From assembly GCA_020284085.1 (NCBI GenBank), contig JACEVL010000150.1, positions 1,694,616 through 1,758,615 of the forward strand: a DNA stretch of 64,000 nt, read 5' to 3'. The position numbers and the translations under genes are program-made. The notes under the pieces are model-generated. The model saw nothing but the letters and a program-made list of their open reading frames with translations, did not search any database and was not told where the DNA came from. This DNA is from Aporrectodea caliginosa (taxonomy: Eukaryota; Annelida; Clitellata; Crassiclitellata; Lumbricidae). Below are positions 36,787 through 47,045 of this stretch, in pieces. The number at the start of each line of letters is the position of its first letter. Within the stretch, counting starts at the first letter, position 1.

Positions 36787-37131
36787 CCAATGGTTTCTTC
36801 TCACCTTTGCAACAGCTAGGGTGGTGTCAATGACCCTCTCTCCATCAACTATTAGGCCCCACCGACCCTACTCACCCAATCTGCCCCGTTTCTAACCCAT
36901 TAGGTTTAATGTCAACTTTTCCAGATATCACCGATTTGAATCGTTTCCAACAAACCCGTCATCCACGCCTGTTCAGTAAAAAGTGCAAAATTGATGAAGT
37001 GGAGACCTCGAAGTTTTTTCTCTCTATATGACTGTCACTGTCAGTCGAATAACAATGGTATCTTCTCACCTTTGCAATCGCTAATGTGGTGTCATTGACC
37101 CTCTTTCCACCAACTATTATACCCCACCGGG
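36787..37131. repeat. Two 80-bp direct repeats 265 bp apart
   Basis: 36787-36866 and 37052-37131 share accaatggt/aacaatggt, tcttctcacctttgcaa, gtggtgtcaatgaccctct and caccaactatta...ccccaccg. The second copy runs straight into a family-B SINE head. Confidence 0.75.
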
Positions 37132-37325
37132 GAGTTGAACCCCAATCGAGAGGTCGGGGTTCAAATTCTCGCCAGGGCAGAAATTTGGATCGAGATTTCT
37201 TCTCCTTCTGCAACCCTAGTCCATGCATACATATAACGAGTAAACTGACAGTACGCTGTGTGTGGGAAGATGACTAGATGAGACGGTTCGGACACACACG
37301 AAAACTTCCATCTTGCCAATGATAG
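37132..37325 (+). repeat. tRNA-derived SINE, family B
   Basis: B-box-like gggttcaaattctcg (about 37158), then gatttcttctccttctgcaa, cagtacgctgtgtgtgggaa and catcttgccaatgat, parallel to 8037-8210. Confidence 0.7.
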
Positions 37326-37485
37326 AACGATAAACAAGGAACGTGTGGATGATAATAAATGTATTGTGATGTTTTAACGATTGCGGCTGAACGGATGGAA
37401 CTTGTTTATATCTTCTCGGACAATTTGTTTCCGAATAATGACCTTGAGTGTAAGTAAACAGTGAGCCGACAGTTAACCCTATCCC

Positions 37486-37741
37486 GTTGAGCTGTGGATG
37501 GCAGTTGGCCGTCTCACGTTGAGATGTGGAGGGCAGTCAGCCGTCTCACGTTGAAATGTGGATGGCAGTTAGCCGTCTAACATTGAGATGTGGAGGGCAG
37601 TTAGCCGTATAACAATGAGTTGTGGAGGGAAGTTAGCCGTCTGACGGTGATATGTGGAGGGCAGTTAGCCGTCTAACATTGAGATGTGAAGGGCAGTTAG
37701 CCGTATCATGTTGAGATGTGGAGGGCAGTTAGCCGTATCAT
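37486..37741. repeat. Exact 32-bp minisatellite, eight units
   Basis: Eight consecutive 32-bp units without indels, consensus gttgagatgtggagggcagt followed by tagccgtctaac. Units differ only by substitutions. Confidence 0.95.
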
Positions 37742-38430
37742 GTTAGTTGGGATAGGCAACAGATTCCTTTGTGATCAGGAATGGGTGGAGTTGCAGAGGA
37801 ATCCCTGCTGTCCTTGCTAGCAAAGATCAGTGTTTTATTAAGCTTGTCTGCTTCGTAGCCTCTGAATTCCTGGATAACTAAAACTGGTGAAGGTAGCCGT
37901 GTGAGAAAATTCCCTTGATATATTTCGATGGGCGGACAAGTAGGTGGATAATCTCAGACAGACAGAAAGGGCGAGACATACACAGACAGACAGACAGACG
38001 GGGGGACGGACTGACGGACAGGCGGAGCTGTTGATGAAGTTTTTAGGCCAAACCCTGTTAAGATAGGCCTATGTTTGATTGATCGCCTCAACTCTGTGGT
38101 CTGTCTTGGCAGAGCGACAGAGTCTGCTTATCTTGTGAAGGGTCCTGGGGTGGACGTGTCTTCCCCGCCTCCGATCGGTATAGGTTTCATATTTGTCGCG
38201 GTAGGGGGCGTGCACCCCGTGGAGAGATTCTGGCTTAGCAGCTTCTTCGCTGGTCTCTGCCTCCTTTACATCTTCCCCCGTGATACCTGTCAGGCGGTTA
38301 GCAGGAGAGTTATCCGGCCCTAGAGGTCAGAGGTGGTTATGCGAGACGGTGCCAACAGTGCAAGGGTCATTAGGCGCGGTGCGGCCGGGGTGTCTTTGAC
38401 ACTGATGACGTGTTGATTACAGCTTTCTGA
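37742..38430. other. Unassigned sequence with short GACA run
   Basis: GACA units at about 37960-38015. An 82-codon frame at 38075-38323 is unrecognised. No gene called. Confidence 0.4.
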
Positions 38431-38437
38431 GTGGATG

Positions 38438-38662
38438 CTCAGCTCCTCTTCCCTCTCTGCCTCTTCCCTCTCTGCCCTCTTCCCTCTCTTCCCTCTCTTT
38501 CCTCTCTTCCCTCTCTGCCCTCTCCCCTCTCTGACCTCTGCCCTCTCTACCCTCTTCCCTCTCATCCCTCTTCCCTCTCTACCCTCTTCCCACTCTGCCC
38601 TCTTCCCTCTCTTCCCCTTCCCTCTCTTCCCTGTCCCCTCTCTTCCCTATTTCCGTCTCTGC
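38438..38662. repeat. (CCCTCT)n polypyrimidine tract
   Basis: ccctcttccctctctgccct units with period about 12-14. Leu/Pro/Ser frames are artefacts. Confidence 0.9.
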
Positions 38663-39320
38663 CTCTGTAGGCGTTGGATTTCATTTTCACACGTATCCCT
38701 TTCAGCAGTCAGAAACAGGGTGAGATAGTTCTGTGGTTAAATCCGTTATTCCAACCCCCCTCTTGGTGTTTCTTCAATCACTGACCTCTTGACGATGTCT
38801 TTGGCACAACAAACTGACCGTATGTCATCCTATCCTGGTCAAGGCTGGCCCAGCACGTTTTCACCGGTTTCAATACATGTTGAAGGCTAGTCAGATAATT
38901 ACTGCACTTCGGTCCTGTCAACCTTCAACTGTGGAAAATATCTTTAAAGGTTGAGTTGGTTGGGTTGATAACGAAATTATGACACATCTTTACATCTATA
39001 TTTAACTTACGACAACTTCCTGACTGTTGCATAAAGCTTCATTTTCCGTGATTGGTTAAGCACAGTGAGGATGTAAAGATTAAGTGTAAAGTTTCACTGC
39101 TCTTTAATCTTCAAATCCTCCTATAGGCCAGTGTGTGTAAAGAACCATTGTTCCTAGTAGAAGAGGAGGAGAGTCTTTATCTGATGGCTATGTTCTTAGA
39201 TTTGATTAGATTAGTATGGACTGAAGTGGGCAGTTCTTTTTCTCTTTCCTATCCTGAATCTTTTCCCCAGAGATCACATACTTACTGGAATTTCCTTACC
39301 CTGCTACCTAATAGAATGTT
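38663..39320. other. Unassigned sequence
   Basis: Complex sequence; a 66-codon frame at 39133-39333 is unrecognised. Confidence 0.35.
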
Positions 39321-39334
39321 AATTTGTTTATAAT

Positions 39335-39498
39335 GTCTTTATGCCCCATTGAACTCGAGGTTTGAGAATGGGGTGTTGGTCCCAGTGGGTCTTCCGTCAG
39401 TAGGAGACAGAGGTGTCTGACTTGAGGGTCTAAGGAATTGAACCCTTGTCCAAAGGACCCCTATAATTGAGAAACAATTAACCACTAAGCTATTGAGC
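39335..39498 (-). repeat. tRNA-derived repeat with intact Pol III boxes (SINE family C or tRNA relic)
   Basis: The minus strand from 39498 reads gctcaatagcttagtggtta. It has an A box TAGCTTAGTGG and, about 45 bp later, a B box GGTTCAATTCC, with a tRNA-length head to about 39421, then non-tRNA sequence to about 39335. Both boxes fit the consensus better than in families A or B. A clean tRNA cloverleaf could not be drawn, so it is more likely a SINE than a tRNA gene. Confidence 0.55.
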
Positions 39499-40692
39499 AT
39501 TAGACAGGGCAAACATTTGTCACAAAGTCTGGGTTTGTGGGATGATGGACACAACCACTCCCACTTTGCCCCAGAGGAACAGACAGTGGTCCTGTGATTT
39601 GGCCATTTCCTCCCAACAATGTCCTATTCTTCCCCAATAAATTAAAAAACCATCTTTGTAGCTAATGTGTGTTGGTATTGCTATTGCTATTCTTGTTGTT
39701 ATTGTTATCCACATTGTTGCTGTTATTGTTGAGGCTGTTATTTGTTATAGATTGTATTGAACTGTAACAATCACACACAAGAAAGTACCAGAAATCACGA
39801 TGAACTGTATTTCGTTGTTGTATGTTTAAAAAATCACTGCATTTTAATCTACAACGTATTTAACTTTTGTTCTTTTTACAAATTAAAATCATTGCATTCT
39901 ATGTTAATAAATTGATCGTTCTAGTTGTGTAATGTAGAGTTCGTGAACTGTGTCTAGACTTATATAGCGCCTTTTGGGTAACTCATGTAGTACAATCATA
40001 GAACGATACAAAGATTTTGATCTGATAAAAACATTACATCAAGCTATTGTTAAATGTGCTGCTTGATGAGACAAAGGCCAATTAAATGGCGTCAAGGGTC
40101 GCTGAAAAGTATCTCCTATAGGTCAAACAGTGCTACCTCCTTGGCCTAGTAGAGAATGTTTCAATCAATAAAGGCCTTTGCTTGAGCGGAAAAGCTCTGT
40201 GGCTTACGCGGAGGTGACGTGGAATGTTGGTGGAAAGGCCTTTATGTTTCCGACGTGGAAAGGAGGGAGTAGCCTACGTGTGTTGCATTGTTCTGTGTTG
40301 GCCTCGTGTATGGATCGGAATTTCTTTGTTATTCCGTCACATCACGACAGAGACAGGTCAGGTCCGACTATCAGCCACGGTTAACAGATTTCTGTTAATT
40401 ATAATTCTGATTTTATATGAACCCATTACGTGACGAAAAGGTATGACTGAAATTATTATCAAAATCAGGACCGTATAGCAAGCTATTATTGCGCCCTGTG
40501 CCAAACGTAAATCTATGCAAATCATGAACACATAGATGCTATAAAAACAAATGAAATATATGAAATACGATAGAATGTTCTGTAGTAGGCCTATAATAGT
40601 TCTGAAATGCGATTTACAAATTAATGTTCAAATGAGTCAACGACAATTTTTTAATAAACCTGCACAGGTATCTATTGATGATATATAAACAC
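39499..40692. other. Unassigned AT-rich sequence with SINE-A tail trace
   Basis: acttatatagcgccttttgg at about 39958-39977 is a decayed reversed SINE-A tail. No gene. The right end abuts the target duplication of the 2.6 kb transposon. Confidence 0.4.
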
Positions 40693-40809
40693 GTATATAC
40701 TAGGTTGGTCCTTATTTTTCAAGTTTCAAAAAGTGAGCATCTCACTCCCTAATATTGTTCCTATACTCATAAAAAAAATTCAGGCCAAATATGAGCACAA
40801 TTGAACGAC

Positions 40810-40825
40810 ATTTAGAGGTAGCTCA
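40810..40825 (+). repeat. Left subterminal inverted repeat of the transposon
   Basis: atttagaggtagctca, 16 bp. Its exact reverse complement lies at 43153-43168, each copy about 110-120 bp from its element end. Such paired subterminal motifs are often transposase-binding sites; that role is inferred. Confidence 0.75.
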
Positions 40826-41269
40826 ATGAGGTCAATGTTTTGCATTATACGGCAATGTCAAAAAGCTGAACCGAAAATACCAAAAGTCAAATTTCTTTTC
40901 AAAATAATCATAAAAGTTTTGTTTAATAGGCAAGGAACCAGTCTATGCTCTGTTTGCCATGTGCTGGCGGCCATGTTATGTTTATAAAATTGTTTTGATT
41001 TATATATTGTGGATTTCTTTCTAAAAGCAACAGACGATATCACATTATCTCAATTTTTTGTCGTTGTCTGCAGTCTGCAATCATTAACACTTAACAGGTG
41101 TGTTCTTAAGCATTTTCTAAGTAGTTTTTTCCATATCATTAATTCATTATCCATTTATCACATAATATTGTGTGCTTGGAATAACCAGCGGTCGATTGTC
41201 AGTGTCAATTTAGTAACTGCTGTACACTGTACAGTGCTGTAGCATTATCTAATATTTACATTTCAGACT

Positions 41270-41636
41270 ATCTAATCCAGTGCTGTCCAACCCGCGGCTT
41301 GCGGGCCGCATGCGGCCCGCGAGCTGATTCTAAGTGGCCCGCACAAACTGGCTAAATATTTGCAATTTCTATAAAAATGAAGTAAAAGACAAAGTCGCTG
41401 GCCTACTTGCATAGATATTCGTACGTAACTTCGCTTATCATTTGATAATGTGAAAACACAATCCAGTTCCCACGATTCATTCATTATGATAACTCCATAA
41501 TTAATTTTAATAAAGTTAATAATTTTCAATAAATTTTAGTCGTTGCTTTTGAGTTGACTGGTGCGGCCCTCGGCTTCAAGAATAACTTCTTCGGTGGCCC
41601 GCGGTGCAAAAAAGGTTGGACAGCACTGATCTAATC
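41270..41636. mobile_element. 351-bp hAT MITE nested in the transposon
   Basis: The element body is 41278-41628. It starts CAGTGCTGTCCAACC and ends with the exact reverse complement GGTTGGACAGCACTG. Perfect 8-bp duplications atctaatc flank it (41270-41277 and 41629-41636). A 20-bp perfect palindrome gcgggccgcatgcggcccgc occupies 41301-41320. It inserted upstream of the transposase start and is younger than its host copy. Confidence 0.95.
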
Positions 41637-41697
41637 TTTAAAGCAATTTGCATTTGCACCAATGCTGTATAATATTGTGTATAATTGCTTTTTTAGA

Positions 41698-41838
41698 ATG
41701 GACAGTACCAGATCTAAGAGGAAGGTGTATCTGTTGGGAAGCTGCACAAAGGAACTGACTGGAGGAAAGTTGCCTTCTTTGCGACAAGTGCTTGGCCTTT
41801 TCCTCTACGAACACAATGAGAACGGCAAAACACAATGA
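41698..41838 (+). pseudogene. Transposase-like N-terminal fragment
   Basis: ATG at 41698 opens 46 codons (starting MDSTRSKRKVYLLGSC, with GGKLPSLRQVLGLFLYEHN later) and ends at a TGA at 41836-41838. It is in the same frame as the 336-codon ORF that starts 10 bp further on. A polypyrimidine stretch and AG (41691-41696) just before the ATG look like a splice acceptor. I recall a KLPS..VL block from the N-terminus of a multicopy uncharacterised family in invertebrate genomes; a search is needed to confirm this. Confidence 0.6.
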
Positions 41839-41848
41839 GAACGGCAAA
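41811..41848 (+). repeat. 19-bp tandem duplication at the internal deletion junction
   Basis: acacaatgagaacggcaaa occurs twice back to back (41811-41829 and 41830-41848). The second copy overlaps the ATG of the C-terminal frame, and the in-frame TGA lies inside it. Removing one copy would shift the reading frame, so the two fragments share a frame only with both copies present. Confidence 0.9.
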
Positions 41849-42858
41849 TGTTCAAGAGGTTCCAGTCACGATGGCAGGCCATCGATCAGACAAATTATGC
41901 AACTGGAATGGATGACGAAGAGGTTGCTGCTTTGTTGCTCGACGTCAGAGAGGACCTGCTACAGTTCGCCGAGTGCCAGCTGCGGAATGCACAGCCAAGG
42001 GATGACTATCGAGAATTTCTGGAGCTGTCGATGATTTTCCTTGGGGGAGTTCCACCTAGAGGCATTCGTTTTATTGCCCAGGGTGCAATGCACCATGCCC
42101 GCTGGATGAGCAAAATTTTGTACAGCTTGAAGATTTGGATGTTTAGATCTCAGTTTCACCTTCGTCCAAAGGAAGCGAAGGGTTTGCGTGACATCTGCAT
42201 CTTTGCTGTGCGCCTGTACCTTAAAATCTGGATAACTGCTCCACTTGCCGCTGCTGCACCACAGAATGATCTCCGTTTCCTTCAGGCCCTACTTGACTAC
42301 GACACAATCCATAATCCCATTGCCAAGGCAGCTTCTGCTAAAATGTCCAGACATCTGTGGTATCTGTCTGAAGAACTAGTTGGATTGGCCTTATTTGACA
42401 AGGATGTGCCAACAGCAGTCAAACGTGAACTTGTCAAAGCAATCAAGGAGAAGGACGGAGCAGACAGTCCTCCAAAGCGAATTGAAGTGGACCTCCAGTC
42501 TGTCAGGAACATATCACTTGTCGCCTTCGCTACCAAGCATTCGCATTTTCTGTTCGAAAGAATGGAACTTCCGGATGGCTTTCTTGCAGTAGACCCAGAG
42601 GAGTGGAACGGACGGGAAGACTTTGAAAAGGCAGCCACAGTTATTAGGGAACTGAAGGTAGTGAACGATCATGCGGAGCGAGGCGTAGCTTTGGTTCAGG
42701 AACTGAGCGGTACATTGACAAAAAATGAGGAGCAATTCCAGTTTATGATGCACGTTGTTCAGGAGAACCGTCGCCTGTTTCCGAATGCCTTGAAACAGAC
42801 TATAACTGCACAACATGGAGCCACTGGTATCAGTGAGCCTAAAGAGACCGAAGTCTAG
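41848..42858 (+). CDS. Transposase-like C-terminal region, 336 aa, family uncharacterised
   Basis: The only long frame here with normal amino-acid composition. Visible blocks are RDDYREFLELSMIFLGG (51-67), RGIRF..GAMHHARWMSKILYSLKI (71-96), KGLRDICIFAVR (111-122), HLWYLSEELVGLALFD (169-184), VVNDHAERGVALVQE (271-285) and TKNEEQFQF (291-299). I recall these from a multicopy protein family in cnidarian and arthropod genomes. In that family a central region with FDT..N.G and CRHH motifs, probably an RNase H-like catalytic core, comes before FKRFQ. Here that region is absent, so the protein should be inactive as a transposase. TAG/TGA-free to the stop at 42856-42858. It could alternatively be a domesticated gene, but the flanking terminal repeats argue for a mobile element. 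Confidence 0.75.
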   Translation: MFKRFQSRWQAIDQTNYATGMDDEEVAALLLDVREDLLQFAECQLRNAQPRDDYREFLELSMIFLGGVPPRGIRFIAQGAMHHARWMSKILYSLKIWMFRSQFHLRPKEAKGLRDICIFAVRLYLKIWITAPLAAAAPQNDLRFLQALLDYDTIHNPIAKAASAKMSRHLWYLSEELVGLALFDKDVPTAVKRELVKAIKEKDGADSPPKRIEVDLQSVRNISLVAFATKHSHFLFERMELPDGFLAVDPEEWNGREDFEKAATVIRELKVVNDHAERGVALVQELSGTLTKNEEQFQFMMHVVQENRRLFPNALKQTITAQHGATGISEPKETEV

Positions 42859-43152
42859 CACCTGTTTGCCATCTGAAGATAACACTCGAACATTGACATT
42901 TTTGCTGTCTCAATCTAATAATGATCGTAATAGCGTATGCAAAATTCAAGAACAATTATTAATTATGTAAATTTTAAGTTGTCACTGGCACTTTTGACAG
43001 TAATTACACTGTGCATTTTGACATTTGTTATGTTGATTGAATAAGAAGCTGCTTGACTGCTTGAGTTGTGTGGTGTGTGACTTTGTATGGTCTCTTTAGA
43101 CTTTATTGCATCATTTTTGGTAAACTTTGACTACATTAATATGCTTGTGCTA

Positions 43153-43168
43153 TGAGCTACCTCTAAAT
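43153..43168 (-). repeat. Right subterminal inverted repeat of the transposon
   Basis: tgagctacctctaaat, the exact reverse complement of 40810-40825. Confidence 0.75.
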
Positions 43169-43296
43169 ACCAGTATTTGTTGCCCAAACTTTTTCTCTAG
43201 TGTTTCTAGGTTAAATAGAACAGCCTTGGAGGGTGAGACCTAGATAATTGAGGAAAAATTTTTTTTGTCAAGTTTAAGGACCACACTAGTATATAC

Positions 43297-45230
43297 ACTT
43301 TTATCTGTTGTTATTTAATTTTATTGCATTTATTTAATTTATGATGGATATTTCATATTTCAGGATAAAATAGCCTAATTAGTTTCATAATTAATTAAAA
43401 TGTGCGTCCTCTGTTTCATGACACCGGTAGGAAAACACCCATAGCTAGGGTACTGAACGAATTTGAAATGGTATATAATGGTAGGCCTATATGATGTTTT
43501 TGAATGTAGTAGGCCTATCCATCGCCCACAATCTGGGTGCAAGGCCACTCCGTTTCCTGGAAACTATGGGCCTAGGTCGATTCTGTTTCTCAGTCCACTT
43601 TATTTGTGAGCATTTAATGCTAGAGAAAACGTATTGAAAACCTAGATTAGAAATATCGTTTCGTTTCTCGGCAAACCGCCTTTCTGTTTCATGTTGATCA
43701 GCCATTTTGTTTCTGTGCAGAAAATTCCATATTGTTTCGTTCCTTCGTCAGCCATTTTGTGTCGGTTGTGCCAACTATTTGTTTGAAGCTGGGGCGTTTC
43801 TCTCGAATTGTTTAGTGTGACTTTGTTACGATCATTAACGAAGAAATTAATCGTCTTGCCATCGATCTGTCTCTGTCTGTCTGTCCGCAGAGGTTTTTTC
43901 GAGCTGTTTTTTGCATTTGACGCTGCTTTATCTCTTGGCACTTGGCACAAGCAGTTCATGTTCTTGGCATTTGACGTGAACGCACCTTTACTCGGTTTTT
44001 GGCTGCAGCGTCTCTTCCACGAGTTGTTTGCCAGCTGCTTCTCTAGCAGTTGCCCGGAATGGATTTTTAAATCGCTTTTAGCTCTCAGTCTTACTCTTGA
44101 AATAACAAGGATATTTTCTCTGCCAGAGAAAGGGCTTTAAGTTTTATTTAGGCCTTGTCGACTTTCTTTTCTTTGCAACTCGCAAGTAGATTATTGGGGT
44201 GTGAGTTGGATATTGAGGTAAGTGATCATTCACCCTATAACCATAATCTTCATTACTAGCTTAACTGAAACACTGGTGCATAAGCTTCTTTCAAAAACAA
44301 TACAATGCAAATTTTAATATTTTATTTTATTAATCTACATGCTATATGCTTTTTTGTGTTAAATGTTTGGGTAATAGCGTAAAAGTCGTACATTAAATCG
44401 TTTCTTACTGTTTGAGTTAACATTTGGTAAAAGATGAGAGTAAACGTCCATGTCTGATGTTCGTGAGCTAGGGTTTGGCACTGTGGATATGTCGCCGGTA
44501 AGCATAGTGATATGAGCAATGTCATAGAGTTAGTAGGCCTACTTGAATGGGTTATTTTGACATCAGCGTAACTTCGTATATCTCGCACCACCTTACAACT
44601 ACTACATGTTTTAATATATTATTGTCCTTAATTTAATTGTTTCTGCAATGGCCTAAAAACGTGTTCATATTTCTCGGCCTTGGCATTCTGTGCTATTCTC
44701 GGTGAATCTATGCAAAAAATCGGGATAGGTTTACCATTATGTTTTGTTGCAACATCCGGAATTGAAAAACCAACAGTTCTGCCTTACAGTAGGCTACAGA
44801 GGTTAACAGTGGATAATATTAACGTTTCGTTACGTTACATTGAATATTTATTACAGTCCATGAAAAGTAATACTTTGATTTGTAATCGTATACTGCGTTC
44901 ATGTCAGTTTGAAACAATAAACGAAGATAATTGTTATTATTATTGCATTTCAATACATCAGCCTGCATGGATTACATAACGATAGGGAACAGATGGCTGT
45001 GGTTGTTTTGATCAGTGTTGCTTTGATGGTTGGTTGATTTTCATGGATGGTCGATGAAGCATGACCACTTGGTGTTTCTGATAGAAGATGGATCTTGATA
45101 TGGTCCGTTGATTTTATGTAATACAGTCATATTCATTGTCTTTCATCCTTCATCCTCTTCTTTTAAGCCACTCCTTAATTTCCTTCTGCCTAAAACACTG
45201 TCTTCCTTTTCCTGTTTTTGCTGTGTTGTC
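43297..45230. other. Unassigned sequence
   Basis: Nearly 2 kb of complex sequence. A 110-codon frame at 43808-44140 and a 99-codon frame at 44680-44979 show no domain. gaggtaagtg at about 44216 resembles a splice donor but no exon leads into it. The phrase cagccattttgt recurs at about 43701 and 43749. Confidence 0.35.
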
Positions 45231-45235
45231 TGCCT

Positions 45236-45412
45236 TCTTGTCTGTCTGATTGTCTCTTTCGGTATCTGTCTGTCTGTGTATCTGTCTCTCTGTCTGTGTG
45301 TGTCTGTATGTATGTTTCAGTGTTTGCTGTTTACTCCCCATCGAAATTCAGTGCGTCTGTGTCTCTGTCTTGTTGAATGTGTCTGTCTGTGTGTCCGTAT
45401 GTCTCTTGGTCT
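45236..45412. repeat. (TCTG)n/(TGTG)n imperfect microsatellite
   Basis: gtctgtctg, gtgtgtctgtatg and similar units, diverged. Overlapping frames are artefacts. Confidence 0.8.
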
Positions 45413-46655
45413 TCTTCTGTTCCTTTTTTAGCCAGAGGAAACTTATTAACCTTTTGAGATTGGAGGTCGGTGATAGTCTTAGCTGCTCTAATCCTTCAGG
45501 TAATTAACAGTCGTGATGTAAAAATGAGATTCTAATTCCGAATATTGATGGATTATGTTTTCCCCGATCGGTTCTTCTACATCTGCGTCTTATCTTCGTC
45601 GAATCCTTCCTTATACCTTTCTCTGTTCGCTTTCTACATCTCCACCGTATACCTACCGGAGTCGCTTTGAAGAAGGATTTGCTCTGCTGGTCTTAAAACC
45701 TCGGAATTTCAGTTAAGTCGCTGTATTAAATGTTCCAGGCATCTATCGGTGGATACTGCAACCAACTTTGGCGTGCCAACCAAACTAATTGGTAAGATTC
45801 TGTTATAAGAATATTCAGAGTAATGTTTTTTACGGTTGCCAACTGATGGGCGGTCATTGTTGCTTTAATTTTAAGAGAACATTCGTTTACTGGTAACTCC
45901 TTTTTTCTGTGATAGTTCTCAATAGTTCCAAAAGATAATGTAAGATTAATTGTAACATAATACTCTAATAGCGCCTATGAAGAAGTATCTAAGTAAGTTA
46001 TCTCATGTTTCAGATATGTATTTATTATGTAAAATTTAAACGTACACCTGTCATATAGCAAACATATAGCAGTATATTCCTCTACCTGTCTACCACTACC
46101 CTAGGACTATTCATTACTGCAGTAACACCGTCTTAACCAACTCGCCGTGTTCCACAAACACGTCACGACGTCAGGTATAATAGGAGATGGCATATTTGGA
46201 TACAGTCTAAAACCGACTCTATTAGAATCGGATGAAAAGGTTGCGGAAGAGGCGATAATTGTCTCCGGAAAAGTGGTTGTCTTTAATACAACAACAACAA
46301 CAACAGAAATAGAAAAAGCAACAGCAGCAGCAGCAACTGCCAAAAACGCTACCATAGCAACGAGGAGAGCGAGGCGGAGACGACGTTGGTAATGAGAGCC
46401 AATCATCCAAGTATTAGATCATCCATGTTATGATTCGGATTCGTTGTCTTTCGTTCTACTTTCCAACGGAGTCTCTCGTGATGGTCGCCATTATTGTCTT
46501 CTGCCTTCGGCCTAAGAAAAACCTTCGTAAGGACACTTATTAAAATAATTGCCTACGCATTTCCTTGTGGAATCATGCGGCGGTGGCTAAGGCGCGCTGT
46601 GCTTACTTGTTATAAGCGGACGCAGGGCTGCTCAGGCATTCCATCTAACCGAGTT
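45413..46655. other. Unassigned sequence with a GCTACCATAGCAAC motif
   Basis: gctaccatagcaac at 46348-46361 is a one-mismatch RFX X-box-like site next to a short (caa)n/(cag)n run (46291-46340). Frames of 60-100 codons are not recognised. Confidence 0.35.
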
Positions 46656-46659
46656 TATT

Positions 46660-47045
46660 AGGCAGACAGACATACAGGCAGACAGACAGGCAGGCAGGCA
46701 GGCAGGAAGATTTAAAAGCACGGAAACATATACAGGAAGGAAGAGAGTGATTGAGTGAGTGAGAGAGACAGAGACAGACAGACAGAGACAGACAGAGACA
46801 GACAGACAGACAGAGAGACAGAGAGAGGAAAGAAGTCAGGTATAGGCACATAAGAAACCAGACACGTCAACGGCAAAAAGTCTAAAGAGTCGGAGCGACA
46901 TGAGCAGAGAGACAGAAAGGCAGACAAACAGACAGACAGACATTGAGAGAGATGAAGACGGATATACAGGCAGACGGACAGAGAGACACGCAGCCAGGCA
47001 AGCAGATGCATATAGGGAGACAGATTGACAGATAGAAATGAATAC
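46660..47045. repeat. (GACA)n/(GGCA)n microsatellite, about 385 bp
   Basis: gacagaca, ggcaggca, gagtgagtgag and gagacaga blocks with unique spacers. Confidence 0.9.

Larger units (their letters stand above)
40701..43288 (+). mobile_element. 2.6 kb DNA transposon with transposase-like remnant
   Basis: Left end TAGGTTGGTCCTTA pairs with inverted right end TAGTGTGGTCCTTA. Perfect 8-bp direct repeats gtatatac flank it (40693-40700 and 43289-43296); the repeat is itself a palindrome. Inside, atttagaggtagctca (40810-40825) is perfectly inverted at 43153-43168. The element carries a 46-codon N-terminal piece and a 336-codon C-terminal piece of one protein on the plus strand, plus a nested hAT MITE. 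An 8-bp duplication fits hAT or P-type elements, but the ends lack the usual CA..TG of many hATs, so I leave the superfamily open. Confidence 0.85.

Noticed and set aside
37486..37741. Regular 32-bp repeats that could be taken for a CRISPR array
   Set aside because: Units are directly adjacent without unique spacers, in an animal-type genome. It is a minisatellite. The same applies to the arrays at 58.8 and 63.1 kb.
41792..42034. 80-codon frame overlapping the transposase-like ORF
   Set aside because: It is in another frame of the same region and exists only because of the 19-bp duplication.
43808..44140. 110-codon frame downstream of the transposon
   Set aside because: It lies outside the element ends, contains a TCTG stretch and matches no family I know.
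46577..46640. tRNA-like ggcggtggctaaggcgcgct
   Set aside because: It has an A-box-like string but no B box at the right spacing and no cloverleaf.
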